NCBI GenBank assembly: GCA_020216655.1
Contig: JAIWNU010000074.1
Span: 1-19,556 of the forward strand
Reading direction: 5' to 3'
Source: Treponema sp.
Lineage (GTDB): Bacteria > Spirochaetota > Spirochaetia > Treponematales > Breznakiellaceae
Length of the DNA: 19,556 nt
Below are positions 7,720 to 15,541 of the stretch, piece by piece. The translations under genes and the position numbers were made by a program. The notes under the pieces were generated by a model that was given only the letters and a program-made list of their open reading frames with translations, was not told where the DNA came from and searched no databases. Position 1 is the stretch's first letter; every line of letters begins with the position of its first letter.

Positions 7720-8946
7720 TCAATAGGCCGTCCGTACTCCTATAAAAATATCAGCCATTTCCAAGGGCTGGGTGTATTTTAATGGATCCACACGAATTTT
7801 CAGATCCCAGCGGATTCCTTCAGTTACCGCGCTGATAAAAGGAGAAATACGCAGTGCAAAAGAACTTGAAGCTGTGCCTGAACGAAGGTTGAGCGTACTT
7901 TCAAGGCCTCCTTGCACCCGGTATTTATAGATATCCCCAATAAGGAGTTTTGCATTTATATCCGTTGCTCCCCGCTCCTCTGTATTAACTAACTGAAGAT
8001 AGCGGACTGGGTGATAAAAAAGAGTAAAATGCAGGGCAAAAAGTCCAATGGCAAGCCGGGGTTCGAAAAGAAAGTAGAGGTTGTCAACCTTAAGATCTGT
8101 ACCGCTTTCCCATCCGGGAATACCAACCTGGGCTAAAAAGTCAGCTCCCATCCCAGTAGAAAAATAGGCGAGAAGGCCTCCCCGGTACATTCCAAAATCG
8201 CCGTAGGGGAAAGTTGCACCGGCAAAGACTTCAAATTTTATATATTGGCTGTTAATGAGGACCCGTACATCACCTGAATATCTGCCGCTTTCTGGAATCC
8301 CCGTCGTCTCGTTGATAAATGCGCTATCCTGATACAGATACAGCATGGGTATAATGTTTTTCAGAGCCAGCAATGAAAGCTGGAACCCGGTTCCGATAGC
8401 TTCATGAATTCCGTTATATTGATAAGCAGGATTTCCGCCGATACCCTGGGGAAAATAAGCGAAGCCCTTAAACTCAGTTCCTATGGGAGCACTGCCGAAC
8501 AGCAGAGGAAAGTCATCCCCGGAACAGAAGGTATCTGAATAACCAATAAAATAACTCATCTCAATAGGAAGCTCGAAAGGCTGTCGGGCACTTACCTTTG
8601 CAAGCCTAAATTGCAGGGCCGCGAGGTTATTAAAACGGTCTAAAAGTGCATTATAGTCTGCTGCCGTGAGAGAGGCTGTGACTGGCGCAATACTGGTCCT
8701 GCCGTAACCAAGGGTTTTTTCCAGGTCCCGAGAAGTAAAGGCGAGCCGTAAAAGACCACCATATTTGTAGCCCCCTGCCAGCGCGATATCCGCCTGGGCT
8801 ATAGAAGAAAGCGCGAAGGTCCCATTTGTTATGGTTCCCGTACTTGCCATCTCAAGAGAGGGAACACTGAGTTCTGCGGCGAAGGAGTAAAAGGAAACAA
8901 ATAGAAGAAGGAGAAGGGGCAGAAGAATGTTCTTTCTGGGGCTCAT
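7720..8946 (-). CDS. Secreted, putative outer-membrane beta-barrel protein
   Basis: I do not recognise the family. The 408-residue protein has a signal peptide (MSPRKNILLPLLLLLFVSF, probable cleavage after YSFAA). The body is full of aromatic and Gly/Ser-containing strand-like stretches, and it ends in GVRTAY. A terminal aromatic residue after alternating hydrophobics is the usual recognition signal for barrel assembly, so an outer-membrane barrel is likely. AAAGGAG six bases before the ATG is a strong ribosome binding site, and a good promoter lies upstream at 8966-8994. It leads a two-gene operon with the second presumed barrel protein, divergent from cheA. A link to chemotaxis is not shown by the sequence. 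Function unknown. Confidence 0.72.
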   Translation of the reverse strand: MSPRKNILLPLLLLLFVSFYSFAAELSVPSLEMASTGTITNGTFALSSIAQADIALAGGYKYGGLLRLAFTSRDLEKTLGYGRTSIAPVTASLTAADYNALLDRFNNLAALQFRLAKVSARQPFELPIEMSYFIGYSDTFCSGDDFPLLFGSAPIGTEFKGFAYFPQGIGGNPAYQYNGIHEAIGTGFQLSLLALKNIIPMLYLYQDSAFINETTGIPESGRYSGDVRVLINSQYIKFEVFAGATFPYGDFGMYRGGLLAYFSTGMGADFLAQVGIPGWESGTDLKVDNLYFLFEPRLAIGLFALHFTLFYHPVRYLQLVNTEERGATDINAKLLIGDIYKYRVQGGLESTLNLRSGTASSSFALRISPFISAVTEGIRWDLKIRVDPLKYTQPLEMADIFIGVRTAY

Positions 8947-8965
8947 TTTATGCTCCTTTTTTTCT

Positions 8966-8994
8966 ATTGTAGCATGTTATAGGGCAACTTACAA
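8966..8994 (-). promoter_or_regulatory. Sigma-70-type promoter of the two-gene outer-membrane operon
   Basis: Read on the minus strand, TTGTAA (8994-8989), a 17-base spacer, then TGC-TACAAT (-10 at 8971-8966) form a near-consensus promoter with an extended -10. Initiation near 8959 would leave a short leader that still contains the AAAGGAG site at 8959-8953. Confidence 0.65.
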
Positions 8995-9004
8995 CAAATA
9001 AGCC

Positions 9005-9030
9005 TTGACGTAAGACGATTTGTGTATAAA
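9005..9030 (+). promoter_or_regulatory. Weak promoter candidate for the che operon
   Basis: In the 97-base divergent gap TTGACG (9005-9010) and TATAAA (9025-9030) are each good hexamers, but the spacer is only 14 bases. Use of the TATAAA element would start RNA about seven bases before the cheA ATG. A flagellar sigma-28 element was sought and only a poor match (CAAA-N15-GACGATTT from 8995) was found. Confidence 0.25.
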
Positions 9031-9043
9031 CATTATCAATGTC

Positions 9044-11482
9044 ATGAGTGATTATTTAGATCCAAACAACGAAGAACTCCTGAAAGACTTTTTTAGCGAA
9101 GCCCAGATGCAGGTCGAAACCCTGGAACAAAACATTCTGGTGCTGGAAAACGAGGGACATAATCGGGATGCGGTGGATGAAATTTTCCGGGCTGCCCATA
9201 CCTTAAAGGGTGGGGCTGCAACGGTTGAAATGAATGAATTATCGTCCTTTACCCATTTGGTGGAAGATGTGCTGGATGCTATCCGGTCCGATCAGGTACC
9301 CGTCAATGAAGATGTTATTGATGTACTCCTTTTGGCAATAGATATCATTAAGGACATGCTCAATGCCCGTATGGAAGGCTCTGTCTATCGCGGTGACAGC
9401 TCAGCCATTGAAAAGCGGCTTTCCGCCCTGTTACCCGAAGGGGGCAGGCGGGGCAAGCAGGGGGCTAAAGCAGTGCCAGCGGCCAAAGCTGTTCAAATTG
9501 AAGCAGTAAAGCCAGCTCCTGCTGCTTCATCTGCTGGAAAGAAGTCGGATAAAGGTTCTCTCACCGAATATGAAATTCTCGAAATGCGGCAGGCTGCGCA
9601 GGAAGGGACGACCATTTATCGCATCTCGGTTACCTTTAACGAGGATAATGTGATGAATACGGTCGGCGGTATACAGGTTTTTGCCGCTTTAAAAGGTGTC
9701 AGCACCGTATTGCGAACTGTACCGGACTTTGAGCAGCTCTATGAGGATGTGTTTCATCCAGTTGTAGATTATTACGTTTCCAGTAACCATAGCCCTGATG
9801 ATTTATACCGGATTGTTTCCATTCCGGATGTAACAGTGCAGGCAGAGATAGAAGATCTTGGCCGTGGAGGCGCAGGCGCAAAAGCACAAGCAAAACCGGA
9901 AGCTGTGACCCTCCCGGTGCAGCCTGCAGCGGCTTCTAAACCTGTCACTGCACAGGCTCCGTCTCAGCAGCCAGCCCGTACTGCCAGCCCTGCTCCTGTA
10001 GCGGCTCCTAAAGCGGCAGAGGTAAAAGAGCAGGTTGTACAGGACGAAGGCAAGGGAGAACAGGAATCGGAGGCTAAACGGGCTGGCAAGGATGCGGGCT
10101 CGATCCTTCGGGTGGATTCAAAACGGATCGATAATCTTCTGAACCTGGTCTCTGAAACGGTCATTACCAAGGCAACCTTTAACCAGATATCCAACCAGTT
10201 TGGAGAACTGATGACCCAGCTCCAGGGAACCGAAGTTCTCTATCGTGAAAAAATGAAAGATCTCTTTGACCGCCTGCCAGAATATCTGGAAAGCATTCAG
10301 AAGGGCAGAACGGTTAAAGAAATACGTAAAGAAATATCCGAGCGGTATGGCGATCTTTTTACCCTCTTTGATCCTATAGAAACGGGCCTTAAGGCCAGCA
10401 TCGGCAAGTACCGTTCAACAGCGCAGAACCTTGGCCGAATTACTGGAGAACTCCAGGAAGGGGTCATGCGGATTCGCATGGTGCCCATCAGCCAGATTTT
10501 CAATCGGTTCCCCCGTTTGGTCAGGGATCTTTCCAAGAGCCTTAATAAAAAGGTGAACCTTGTAATTGAAGGCGAAGAAACCGAGCTCGATAAGTCCGTC
10601 ATTGAAGACCTGCTTGATCCTATTATGCACTCAGTTCGGAACTGCATTGACCACGGAATAGAGGCTCCCGAAGTCAGGCTTGGCACAGGAAAAAGCGAAA
10701 CGGGCACTGTGCTGCTTAAGGCGAGCAACGAAGGTAATATGATTATCATCGAAATCGCCGATGACGGTAAGGGTATCGATGTTGATGCGGTCAGAAACAA
10801 GGCAATCGAACGGGGGCTCATCCACCCGAATAAGGAATTGACCGATGTGGAAGCCTTTAACCTTATTTTTGAGCCTGGTTTCTCCACCGCAAAAGAAATA
10901 ACCAACATATCCGGCCGCGGTGTGGGGCTTGATGTGGTTCGCCGGCAGGTAGAAAAACTAAATGGAACGGTTACTGTCAGCTCAGAACGGGGCAAGGGAA
11001 CCAAATTTACCATCAAACTGCCCCTGACCCTAGCTATCATACAGGGCCTTCTGGTGCGGGTTGGAAGCGAAATATACTCTATCCCAATTACATCAGTTAT
11101 CGAAAGCCACCGAATAAAGCCCTCCGAAATAAAAATGATCGATAACTACGAAGTGTTCAATATTCGTAACGATGTTATTTCCCTTCTCAGGCTTAACCGG
11201 CTTTTCGGTATAAAAACGAATGAACAACGGGAATACAATTTTGTGGTTATTGTCGGTACGGCAGAGAAAAAAATGGGCCTCATGGTTGACAGTCTCATCG
11301 GCGAGGAGGACGTGGTTATAAAGCCCCTGCGGGATCAATTTACCAATTCACCGGGGATTGCCGGGGCTTCGATACTGGGAGATGGCTCGGTTTCGCTGAT
11401 TATTGATGTGAGCCAGCTCTTGGAACTGGGACTGCGAAAGGAATTGGAAGAGCGGCGCCGTCGGGAAGCGTCAATTCGGTAG
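9044..11482 (+). CDS. cheA: Chemotaxis histidine kinase CheA with enlarged dimerisation region
   Basis: CheA autophosphorylates in receptor arrays and passes phosphate to CheY. From the ATG at 9044 it has 812 residues. The order is: P1 phosphotransfer domain (1-110) with His52 in AAHTLKGG; a P2-like domain (about 160-260); an Ala/Pro/Val-rich linker (262-345); P3 dimerisation region (about 351-470); P4 ATPase domain with N box HSVRNCIDHGIE near 528, DDGKGID near 572 and GRGVGLD near 624; and CheW-like P5 (about 665-805). From the P3 start to the MRIRMVPI motif there are about 120 residues, versus about 60-65 in E. coli, so P3 carries an insertion. No Shine-Dalgarno precedes the ATG; a TTG at 9020 is a less likely start. 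It leads the cheA-cheW-cheX-cheY operon. Confidence 0.95.
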   Translation: MSDYLDPNNEELLKDFFSEAQMQVETLEQNILVLENEGHNRDAVDEIFRAAHTLKGGAATVEMNELSSFTHLVEDVLDAIRSDQVPVNEDVIDVLLLAIDIIKDMLNARMEGSVYRGDSSAIEKRLSALLPEGGRRGKQGAKAVPAAKAVQIEAVKPAPAASSAGKKSDKGSLTEYEILEMRQAAQEGTTIYRISVTFNEDNVMNTVGGIQVFAALKGVSTVLRTVPDFEQLYEDVFHPVVDYYVSSNHSPDDLYRIVSIPDVTVQAEIEDLGRGGAGAKAQAKPEAVTLPVQPAAASKPVTAQAPSQQPARTASPAPVAAPKAAEVKEQVVQDEGKGEQESEAKRAGKDAGSILRVDSKRIDNLLNLVSETVITKATFNQISNQFGELMTQLQGTEVLYREKMKDLFDRLPEYLESIQKGRTVKEIRKEISERYGDLFTLFDPIETGLKASIGKYRSTAQNLGRITGELQEGVMRIRMVPISQIFNRFPRLVRDLSKSLNKKVNLVIEGEETELDKSVIEDLLDPIMHSVRNCIDHGIEAPEVRLGTGKSETGTVLLKASNEGNMIIIEIADDGKGIDVDAVRNKAIERGLIHPNKELTDVEAFNLIFEPGFSTAKEITNISGRGVGLDVVRRQVEKLNGTVTVSSERGKGTKFTIKLPLTLAIIQGLLVRVGSEIYSIPITSVIESHRIKPSEIKMIDNYEVFNIRNDVISLLRLNRLFGIKTNEQREYNFVVIVGTAEKKMGLMVDSLIGEEDVVIKPLRDQFTNSPGIAGASILGDGSVSLIIDVSQLLELGLRKELEERRRREASIR

Positions 11483-11494
11483 ATGGGGAATAGT

Positions 11495-12898
11495 ATGCAA
11501 GCACATGAGCAGAACCTTAAAGCGGAAGATATCATTGCCGTAGGCAATAGTGCCGCAGGCAATAGTGCCGCAGGCAATAGTGCCGCTGGCAGTAATGGGG
11601 AAACCCTCAGAACAGACAAGGCAATTACCGTAGATTTTAAAATGGTTACCTTTTCGCTGGCTGGCAAGGACTATGGCGTAGATATCATGAACGTCAAGGA
11701 GATTGCCAAGGCAAGCAAATTTACCTATGTTCCGAATGCTGCGCCCTTCCTAAGGGGAGTTTACAACCTGCGGGGTGAAATTATTCCTGTCATCGATTTC
11801 CGGATCTTCTTTCATCTACCGGCGGAACGCAAAAGCGATGATGCCATGGAAAACCTGCTGATTTTAAGGCTGGAAGACCATGTATATGGAGTTATCGTAG
11901 ACAGCATTGACAAGGTTGTGGGTATTCAATCGAGCAATATACAGCCCCCACACCCGATTTTTGGTGACATCAATATCAAATATATTCATGGGGTAGTGGA
12001 GAATCAGGGACGGCTTTATATCATTCTGGATGTAAACCGCATTTTTGAACAGAAGGAAGAAGAAAAACCCCGGCTTATTTCGGAAACTGCCAGTGGTACC
12101 TATTTTGCAACCCAGAGCGCAATGCTAGAAAAGGAAAGTACCGCAACTGTATCAAAAGCTTCCGGTTCAGAGCTTGAGTTTATTAAAGAAACTCTTTTTG
12201 CGCTTAAACATTTTGCCGCTACACCGCTCAATGAAACATGGATTGTAAACCGCTTTGAAGAATGGAAAAAATTAAAAAACAATAAGGAATTACAGTTAAA
12301 GAACGTGGAAGATGCGGATGAGTTCCTTTCTACGTTTTATTCTCCCTGCAATGGCCGTCTGTGGGACGAAACCTATGCAGAACAGGTTCTCGCTGCACTG
12401 CCGGATCTTAACTCTAAAACCATTATGGTGTGGAACCCTGGCTGCGGTAAGGGCTATGAAAGTTATTCCCTCGCCTGTTTGCTTAAAAAACGATACAAGG
12501 ATGCTCGTATAAAGATTTGGGCCAGCGACAATGATCTATTGGCGGTCTCTTCTGCTCCCAATATGGTATTCGAGCTGGAAACGGTGCCCGCTTTGTATCA
12601 GGAATACCTCGTTAAAGGCCGTTATGGGTATTCATTTAATCAGGAAATAAAGGATGCTATTCTTTTTGAATACCATGACATGAAGAATGTGAATCCCTTT
12701 ACCGACCTGGATCTTATTATGGCCCGGGATGTCCTCTCTTTCCAGGATATAAACGAACAGAACAAGATTTTGAATGATTTTACAGAAAAATTAAAAGCCC
12801 GCGGTCTTGTATTGGTAGGTCAACACGAACAGTTGCCTGAGGAAGAATGGACCCGGCTAGGCACGGATCCAGTATCCTTGTATATGTATAATAGCTAA
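11495..12898 (+). CDS. cheW: CheW coupling protein fused to a degenerate CheR-like domain
   Basis: CheW bridges CheA and chemoreceptors. This 467-residue protein has a flexible N-terminus with GNSAA repeats (17-31), a CheW domain (about 47-188; FSLAGKDYGVDIMNVKEI, then FLRGVYNLRGEIIPVIDFR), a linker, and a C-terminal domain (about 228-467) resembling the methyltransferase CheR. Recognisable CheR-like stretches are WNPGCGKGYESYSLA (313-327), IWASDND (341-347) and DLIMARDVLSFQD (406-418). The usual acidic/Ser/Thr-Gly-Glu cofactor signature is altered and the RNV motif reads RDV, so methyl transfer may be lost. The same fusion is known in Treponema denticola. Start 11495 has GGGGA five bases upstream; an ATG at 11483, directly after the cheA stop, would add MGNS. 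Placement between cheA and cheX supports an array role. Confidence 0.88.
   Translation: MQAHEQNLKAEDIIAVGNSAAGNSAAGNSAAGSNGETLRTDKAITVDFKMVTFSLAGKDYGVDIMNVKEIAKASKFTYVPNAAPFLRGVYNLRGEIIPVIDFRIFFHLPAERKSDDAMENLLILRLEDHVYGVIVDSIDKVVGIQSSNIQPPHPIFGDINIKYIHGVVENQGRLYIILDVNRIFEQKEEEKPRLISETASGTYFATQSAMLEKESTATVSKASGSELEFIKETLFALKHFAATPLNETWIVNRFEEWKKLKNNKELQLKNVEDADEFLSTFYSPCNGRLWDETYAEQVLAALPDLNSKTIMVWNPGCGKGYESYSLACLLKKRYKDARIKIWASDNDLLAVSSAPNMVFELETVPALYQEYLVKGRYGYSFNQEIKDAILFEYHDMKNVNPFTDLDLIMARDVLSFQDINEQNKILNDFTEKLKARGLVLVGQHEQLPEEEWTRLGTDPVSLYMYNS
11543..11599 (+). repeat. 15-bp tandem repeat inside cheW
   Basis: Three head-to-tail copies of GGCAATAGTGCCGCA (11543-11557, 11558-11572, 11573-11587) are followed by a decayed partial copy. 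The third differs only in its last base. The unit is five codons, so changes in copy number keep the frame and lengthen or shorten a GNSAA linker before the CheW domain. Confidence 0.9.
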
Positions 12899-12913
12899 CG
12901 GAAGGAGAAACAC

Positions 12914-13378
12914 ATGAGAGTCGAATACATCAATCCCTTTGTAGAGTCAGCCTTTAATGTTCTAAAAGAAGTGTTGAATACTGATATTAAACGGGGTGAA
13001 TTATACCTAAAATCGACCACGATGCCCGTATTGGGAGTTGCCGCCCTGGTTGGTCTTGCGGGGGATGTGGAAGGCCGTGTTTTGTTTGATATGTCAAAGC
13101 AGACGGCCCTTGCAGTAGCATCTACCATGAACGGTGAACAGTTAACCAGCCTTGATGAACTTGCCAAGGCTACTATTACCGAGCTCGCCAATATGATTAC
13201 CGCCCAAGCGGTTACTAAACTGCATGATCTGGGTTTCAAGTTTGACCTTACCCCTCCAGCTCTTTTTACCGGTGACAATATGGAAGTCTCAGACCATGAG
13301 GTCGAAGCCCTGATTGTTCCAATGGAAACACCCCAGGGAAAAATCGAGATAAATGTCGCAATCCGTGAACGGGCCTAA
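12914..13378 (+). CDS. cheX: CheY-phosphate phosphatase CheX
   Basis: CheX removes phosphate from CheY and so resets the motor signal. The 154-residue protein has the length and pattern of the family, and the catalytic E-x2-N motif is visible as Glu90 and Asn93 in TELANMITAQA. The central GxAxLVGLAGDVEGRVLFDM stretch matches the CheX/CheC fold core. AAGGAG lies six bases before the ATG. It sits 15 bases after cheW and 12 bases before cheY. CheC or FliY-type phosphatases are alternatives, but one E-x2-N motif plus the spirochaete gene order favours CheX. Confidence 0.92.
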   Translation: MRVEYINPFVESAFNVLKEVLNTDIKRGELYLKSTTMPVLGVAALVGLAGDVEGRVLFDMSKQTALAVASTMNGEQLTSLDELAKATITELANMITAQAVTKLHDLGFKFDLTPPALFTGDNMEVSDHEVEALIVPMETPQGKIEINVAIRERA

Positions 13379-13390
13379 CAAGGAATGCCT

Positions 13391-13840
13391 ATGAAAACGA
13401 AACAGGATTTTCCATCAATCAACGAGCGGGAACCAGACGGTCTTAAACCGGATGGAACGCCTTTTCGGGTTCTGGTTGTCGATGATTCTATGTTTGTTGC
13501 AAAACAAATAGGTCAGATTCTTACCTCAGAGGGCTATGAAGTCGCTGCCACCGCCGCAGATGGTGAAGAGGGTGTGGAAAAATACAAGGAACTGTTTCCC
13601 AATATTGACTTGGTAACCATGGATATTACCATGCCCAAAATGGATGGTATTACCGCCCTTGAACATATTATGAATTTTGATAAAAATGCCAAAGTTGTCA
13701 TGATTAGTGCCCTGGGCAAGCAGGATCTGGTTAAAAAATCTTTGCTTTTAGGCGCAAAAAATTACATTGTTAAGCCGCTAGACCGTAAAAAGGTTCTGGA
13801 ACGGATTGCCCAGGTGCTTGGAAAGACATCTGGAGCCTAA
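13391..13840 (+). CDS. cheY: Chemotaxis response regulator CheY
   Basis: CheY receives phosphate from CheA and acts on the flagellar switch. The 149-residue protein is a single receiver domain with a polar N-terminal extension of about 24 residues. The acidic pair Asp31/Asp32 is in LVVDDS, the phosphoacceptor is Asp78 in LVTMDITMPKMDG, the switch Ser106 is in VMISALG, and Lys128 is in YIVKPLDR. ATG 13391 is preferred because AGGA (13381-13384) is six bases upstream; the ATG at 13385 abuts that site and would add only MP. There is no output domain. It is the last gene of the che operon; no terminator is seen before the tRNA gene. Confidence 0.93.
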   Translation: MKTKQDFPSINEREPDGLKPDGTPFRVLVVDDSMFVAKQIGQILTSEGYEVAATAADGEEGVEKYKELFPNIDLVTMDITMPKMDGITALEHIMNFDKNAKVVMISALGKQDLVKKSLLLGAKNYIVKPLDRKKVLERIAQVLGKTSGA

Positions 13841-13856
13841 CAACAAAGAGAACCTA

Positions 13857-13886
13857 TTGACAAAGTCCGCGCTTCTTTGGTATATA
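13857..13886 (+). promoter_or_regulatory. Promoter of tRNA-Val
   Basis: A perfect -35 TTGACA (13857-13862), an 18-base spacer and an extended -10 TGG-TATATA (13878-13886) lie just before the tRNA. Initiation would fall at about 13893, four bases before the mature 5' end. Confidence 0.75.
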
Positions 13887-13896
13887 GAATGGGCGC

Positions 13897-13970
13897 GGGC
13901 GGTTAGCTCAGTTGGTTAGAGCACCAGTATGACACGCTGGGGGTCACAAGTTCGACTCTTGTATCGCCCA
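13897..13970 (+). tRNA. tRNA-Val (anticodon GAC)
   Basis: The 74-base sequence folds as a full cloverleaf. The acceptor stem GGGCGGT pairs with ATCGCCC (one G-U). The D arm is GCTC/GAGC, the anticodon stem CCAGT/GCTGG with loop ATGACAC giving anticodon GAC, the variable loop has five bases, and the T stem is ACAAG/CTTGT with loop TTCGACT. The discriminator is A and the CCA end is not encoded. It reads GUC (and GUU) valine codons. Confidence 0.95.
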
Positions 13971-13977
13971 TAGAACC

Positions 13978-14016
13978 GGGGAGTTTTAAGATAATCTTAA
14001 AACTCCCCTTTTTTTT
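13978..14016 (+). terminator. Intrinsic terminator after tRNA-Val
   Basis: A perfect 14-bp stem (GGGGAGTTTTAAGA at 13978-13991 with its complement at 13995-14008), a three-base loop and a run of eight T form a very strong terminator. It would end the tRNA transcript and any readthrough from cheY. Confidence 0.95.
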
Positions 14017-14026
14017 AGCTATGCCA

Positions 14027-14056
14027 TTGTTTCAATATTAAATCTTTTATATATTA
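14027..14056 (+). promoter_or_regulatory. Promoter candidate for zwf
   Basis: TTGTTT (14027-14032), an 18-base spacer and TATATT (14051-14056) form a plausible promoter in the short gap after the tRNA terminator. Initiation is expected at about 14063, the first base of the zwf start codon. Confidence 0.45.
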
Positions 14057-14062
14057 CAAGTC

Positions 14063-15541
14063 ATGGAACAAAACATATTCGCGGCGGGTTTACCGGTCCG
14101 ACGACGTCCCAGACCTTTTACACTCTTAGTGTTTGGAGCATCAGGAGATTTAGCTCACCGAAAATTATATCCCGCCTTTTTTTCCCTTTTTAGGGAAGGT
14201 GCCGTGGATGACTGGTTTCTTGTTGGTTTTGGCAGACGACCCTGGTCAGACAGTGATTTTCGCAGCGAAATTGAAAAGGCGCTCAGTGATTTTAAAATCA
14301 CCGAAGAAGAATCACGGTATTTTTTCTTCCGCTGTCTGTATGTGCAGGGCGATATTGATGATATTCAAGCCTACTACCGGATCGCATCGGTCGTAGAAAA
14401 AGATAGGGATCTGATAAGCTATCTTGCAGTCCCTCCAGAACAGTATAAGCCAATTATAGATAACCTGTATAAGGCTGGACTTTCCAAGCGCAGTCCTTTG
14501 GAAAGCCGTGTAGTAGTAGAAAAACCCTTTGGCCGAAGCGGTAAAGAAGCAGCGGAGCTCAATGACTTTATCACCGAACGGTACGAAGAGGACTCAATTT
14601 TTAGAATAGATCATTACCTCGGCAAGGAAACGGTTCAGAATATCGCAGTGTTTCGTTTTGGCAACGGTATCTTTGAACCGATTTGGAACAACAATTACAT
14701 ACATCATGTAGAGATAACTGTAGCAGAGACTGTTGGGGTAGAGAAACGGGCTGCGTACTATGAACAATCGGGAGCTCTGCGGGATATGGTTCAGAACCAT
14801 TTGTTACAGCTTTTGGCGCTGGTTGCCATGGAACCGCCGACCTCTTTTACTTCTGATACGGTACGGGACGAAAAAGTAAAGGTCCTCAGAGCGTTACGGC
14901 CCCTGTCTGAGCTGGATATTCTTTCAAATACCCTTCGCGGTCAGTATCGTGCGGGTCTTATAGACGGTCAAGCTGTACCGGGTTATTTGGAAGAAAGCGG
15001 TGTAGATCCCCAATCGAAGACAGAAACCTATGCAGCCCTGATGGCCCATGTAGACTCCTGGCGCTGGTATGGGGTTCCCTTTATTCTCCGTACCGGGAAA
15101 CGGCTGAGCCGCAGGGTTTCAGAAATTGCAGTCCATTTTAAAAAGCCTGCTATGAACCTGTTTCCTCAAGCGTTTGGTGGAGCCAACCAGTTAGTCTTCC
15201 GTATTCAGCCTGACGAGGGGCTTACGCTTTATCTTAATACGAAAATTCCCGGTCTTACCGATAGATCAAGGGTTGTATCTATGGACTTTTTGTACGGTAC
15301 CGGTTTTGGCCGACCTTCGCCCGAAGCCTACGAGCGGCTCCTTTTGGATGCCCTCATCGGTGATAGTACCCTCTATACCCGCAGGGATGAGGTAGAAGCC
15401 TCCTGGGCGTTCATCGATCCCATACGGCGCGCCTGGGATGCACAGGCGGTGCCGCTGCACCTGTATGAAGCAGGAAGTTCCGGTCCCTTGGCTGCCCAGG
15501 GCCTTGCAGAACGTATTGGTGATCACTGGAGGCGATTGTAA
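14063..15541 (+). CDS. zwf: Glucose-6-phosphate 1-dehydrogenase
   Basis: Zwf oxidises glucose 6-phosphate to 6-phosphogluconolactone, giving NADPH and opening the oxidative pentose phosphate pathway. The 492-residue protein has the usual length. The nucleotide-binding motif GASGDLAHRKLYP is at 25-37, VEKPFG at 152-157, and the substrate-binding signature RIDHYLGKE at 181-189. No Shine-Dalgarno sequence precedes the ATG (the last bases are TTACAAGTC), and the likely promoter would start RNA at or next to the ATG, so a leaderless message is possible. The stop codon overlaps the start of opcA. A strong terminator upstream isolates it from the che operon and the tRNA. Confidence 0.95.
   Translation: MEQNIFAAGLPVRRRPRPFTLLVFGASGDLAHRKLYPAFFSLFREGAVDDWFLVGFGRRPWSDSDFRSEIEKALSDFKITEEESRYFFFRCLYVQGDIDDIQAYYRIASVVEKDRDLISYLAVPPEQYKPIIDNLYKAGLSKRSPLESRVVVEKPFGRSGKEAAELNDFITERYEEDSIFRIDHYLGKETVQNIAVFRFGNGIFEPIWNNNYIHHVEITVAETVGVEKRAAYYEQSGALRDMVQNHLLQLLALVAMEPPTSFTSDTVRDEKVKVLRALRPLSELDILSNTLRGQYRAGLIDGQAVPGYLEESGVDPQSKTETYAALMAHVDSWRWYGVPFILRTGKRLSRRVSEIAVHFKKPAMNLFPQAFGGANQLVFRIQPDEGLTLYLNTKIPGLTDRSRVVSMDFLYGTGFGRPSPEAYERLLLDALIGDSTLYTRRDEVEASWAFIDPIRRAWDAQAVPLHLYEAGSSGPLAAQGLAERIGDHWRRL

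Noticed and set aside
8995..9021. Possible flagellar sigma-28 promoter for cheA
   Set aside because: CAAA-N15-GACGATTT matches the expected TAAA-N15-GCCGATAA poorly, so it was not listed.
10297..11040. Long open frame antisense to cheA
   Set aside because: It lies wholly opposite a well-supported kinase domain and its translation has low-complexity Ser/Arg/Leu composition typical of a shadow frame.
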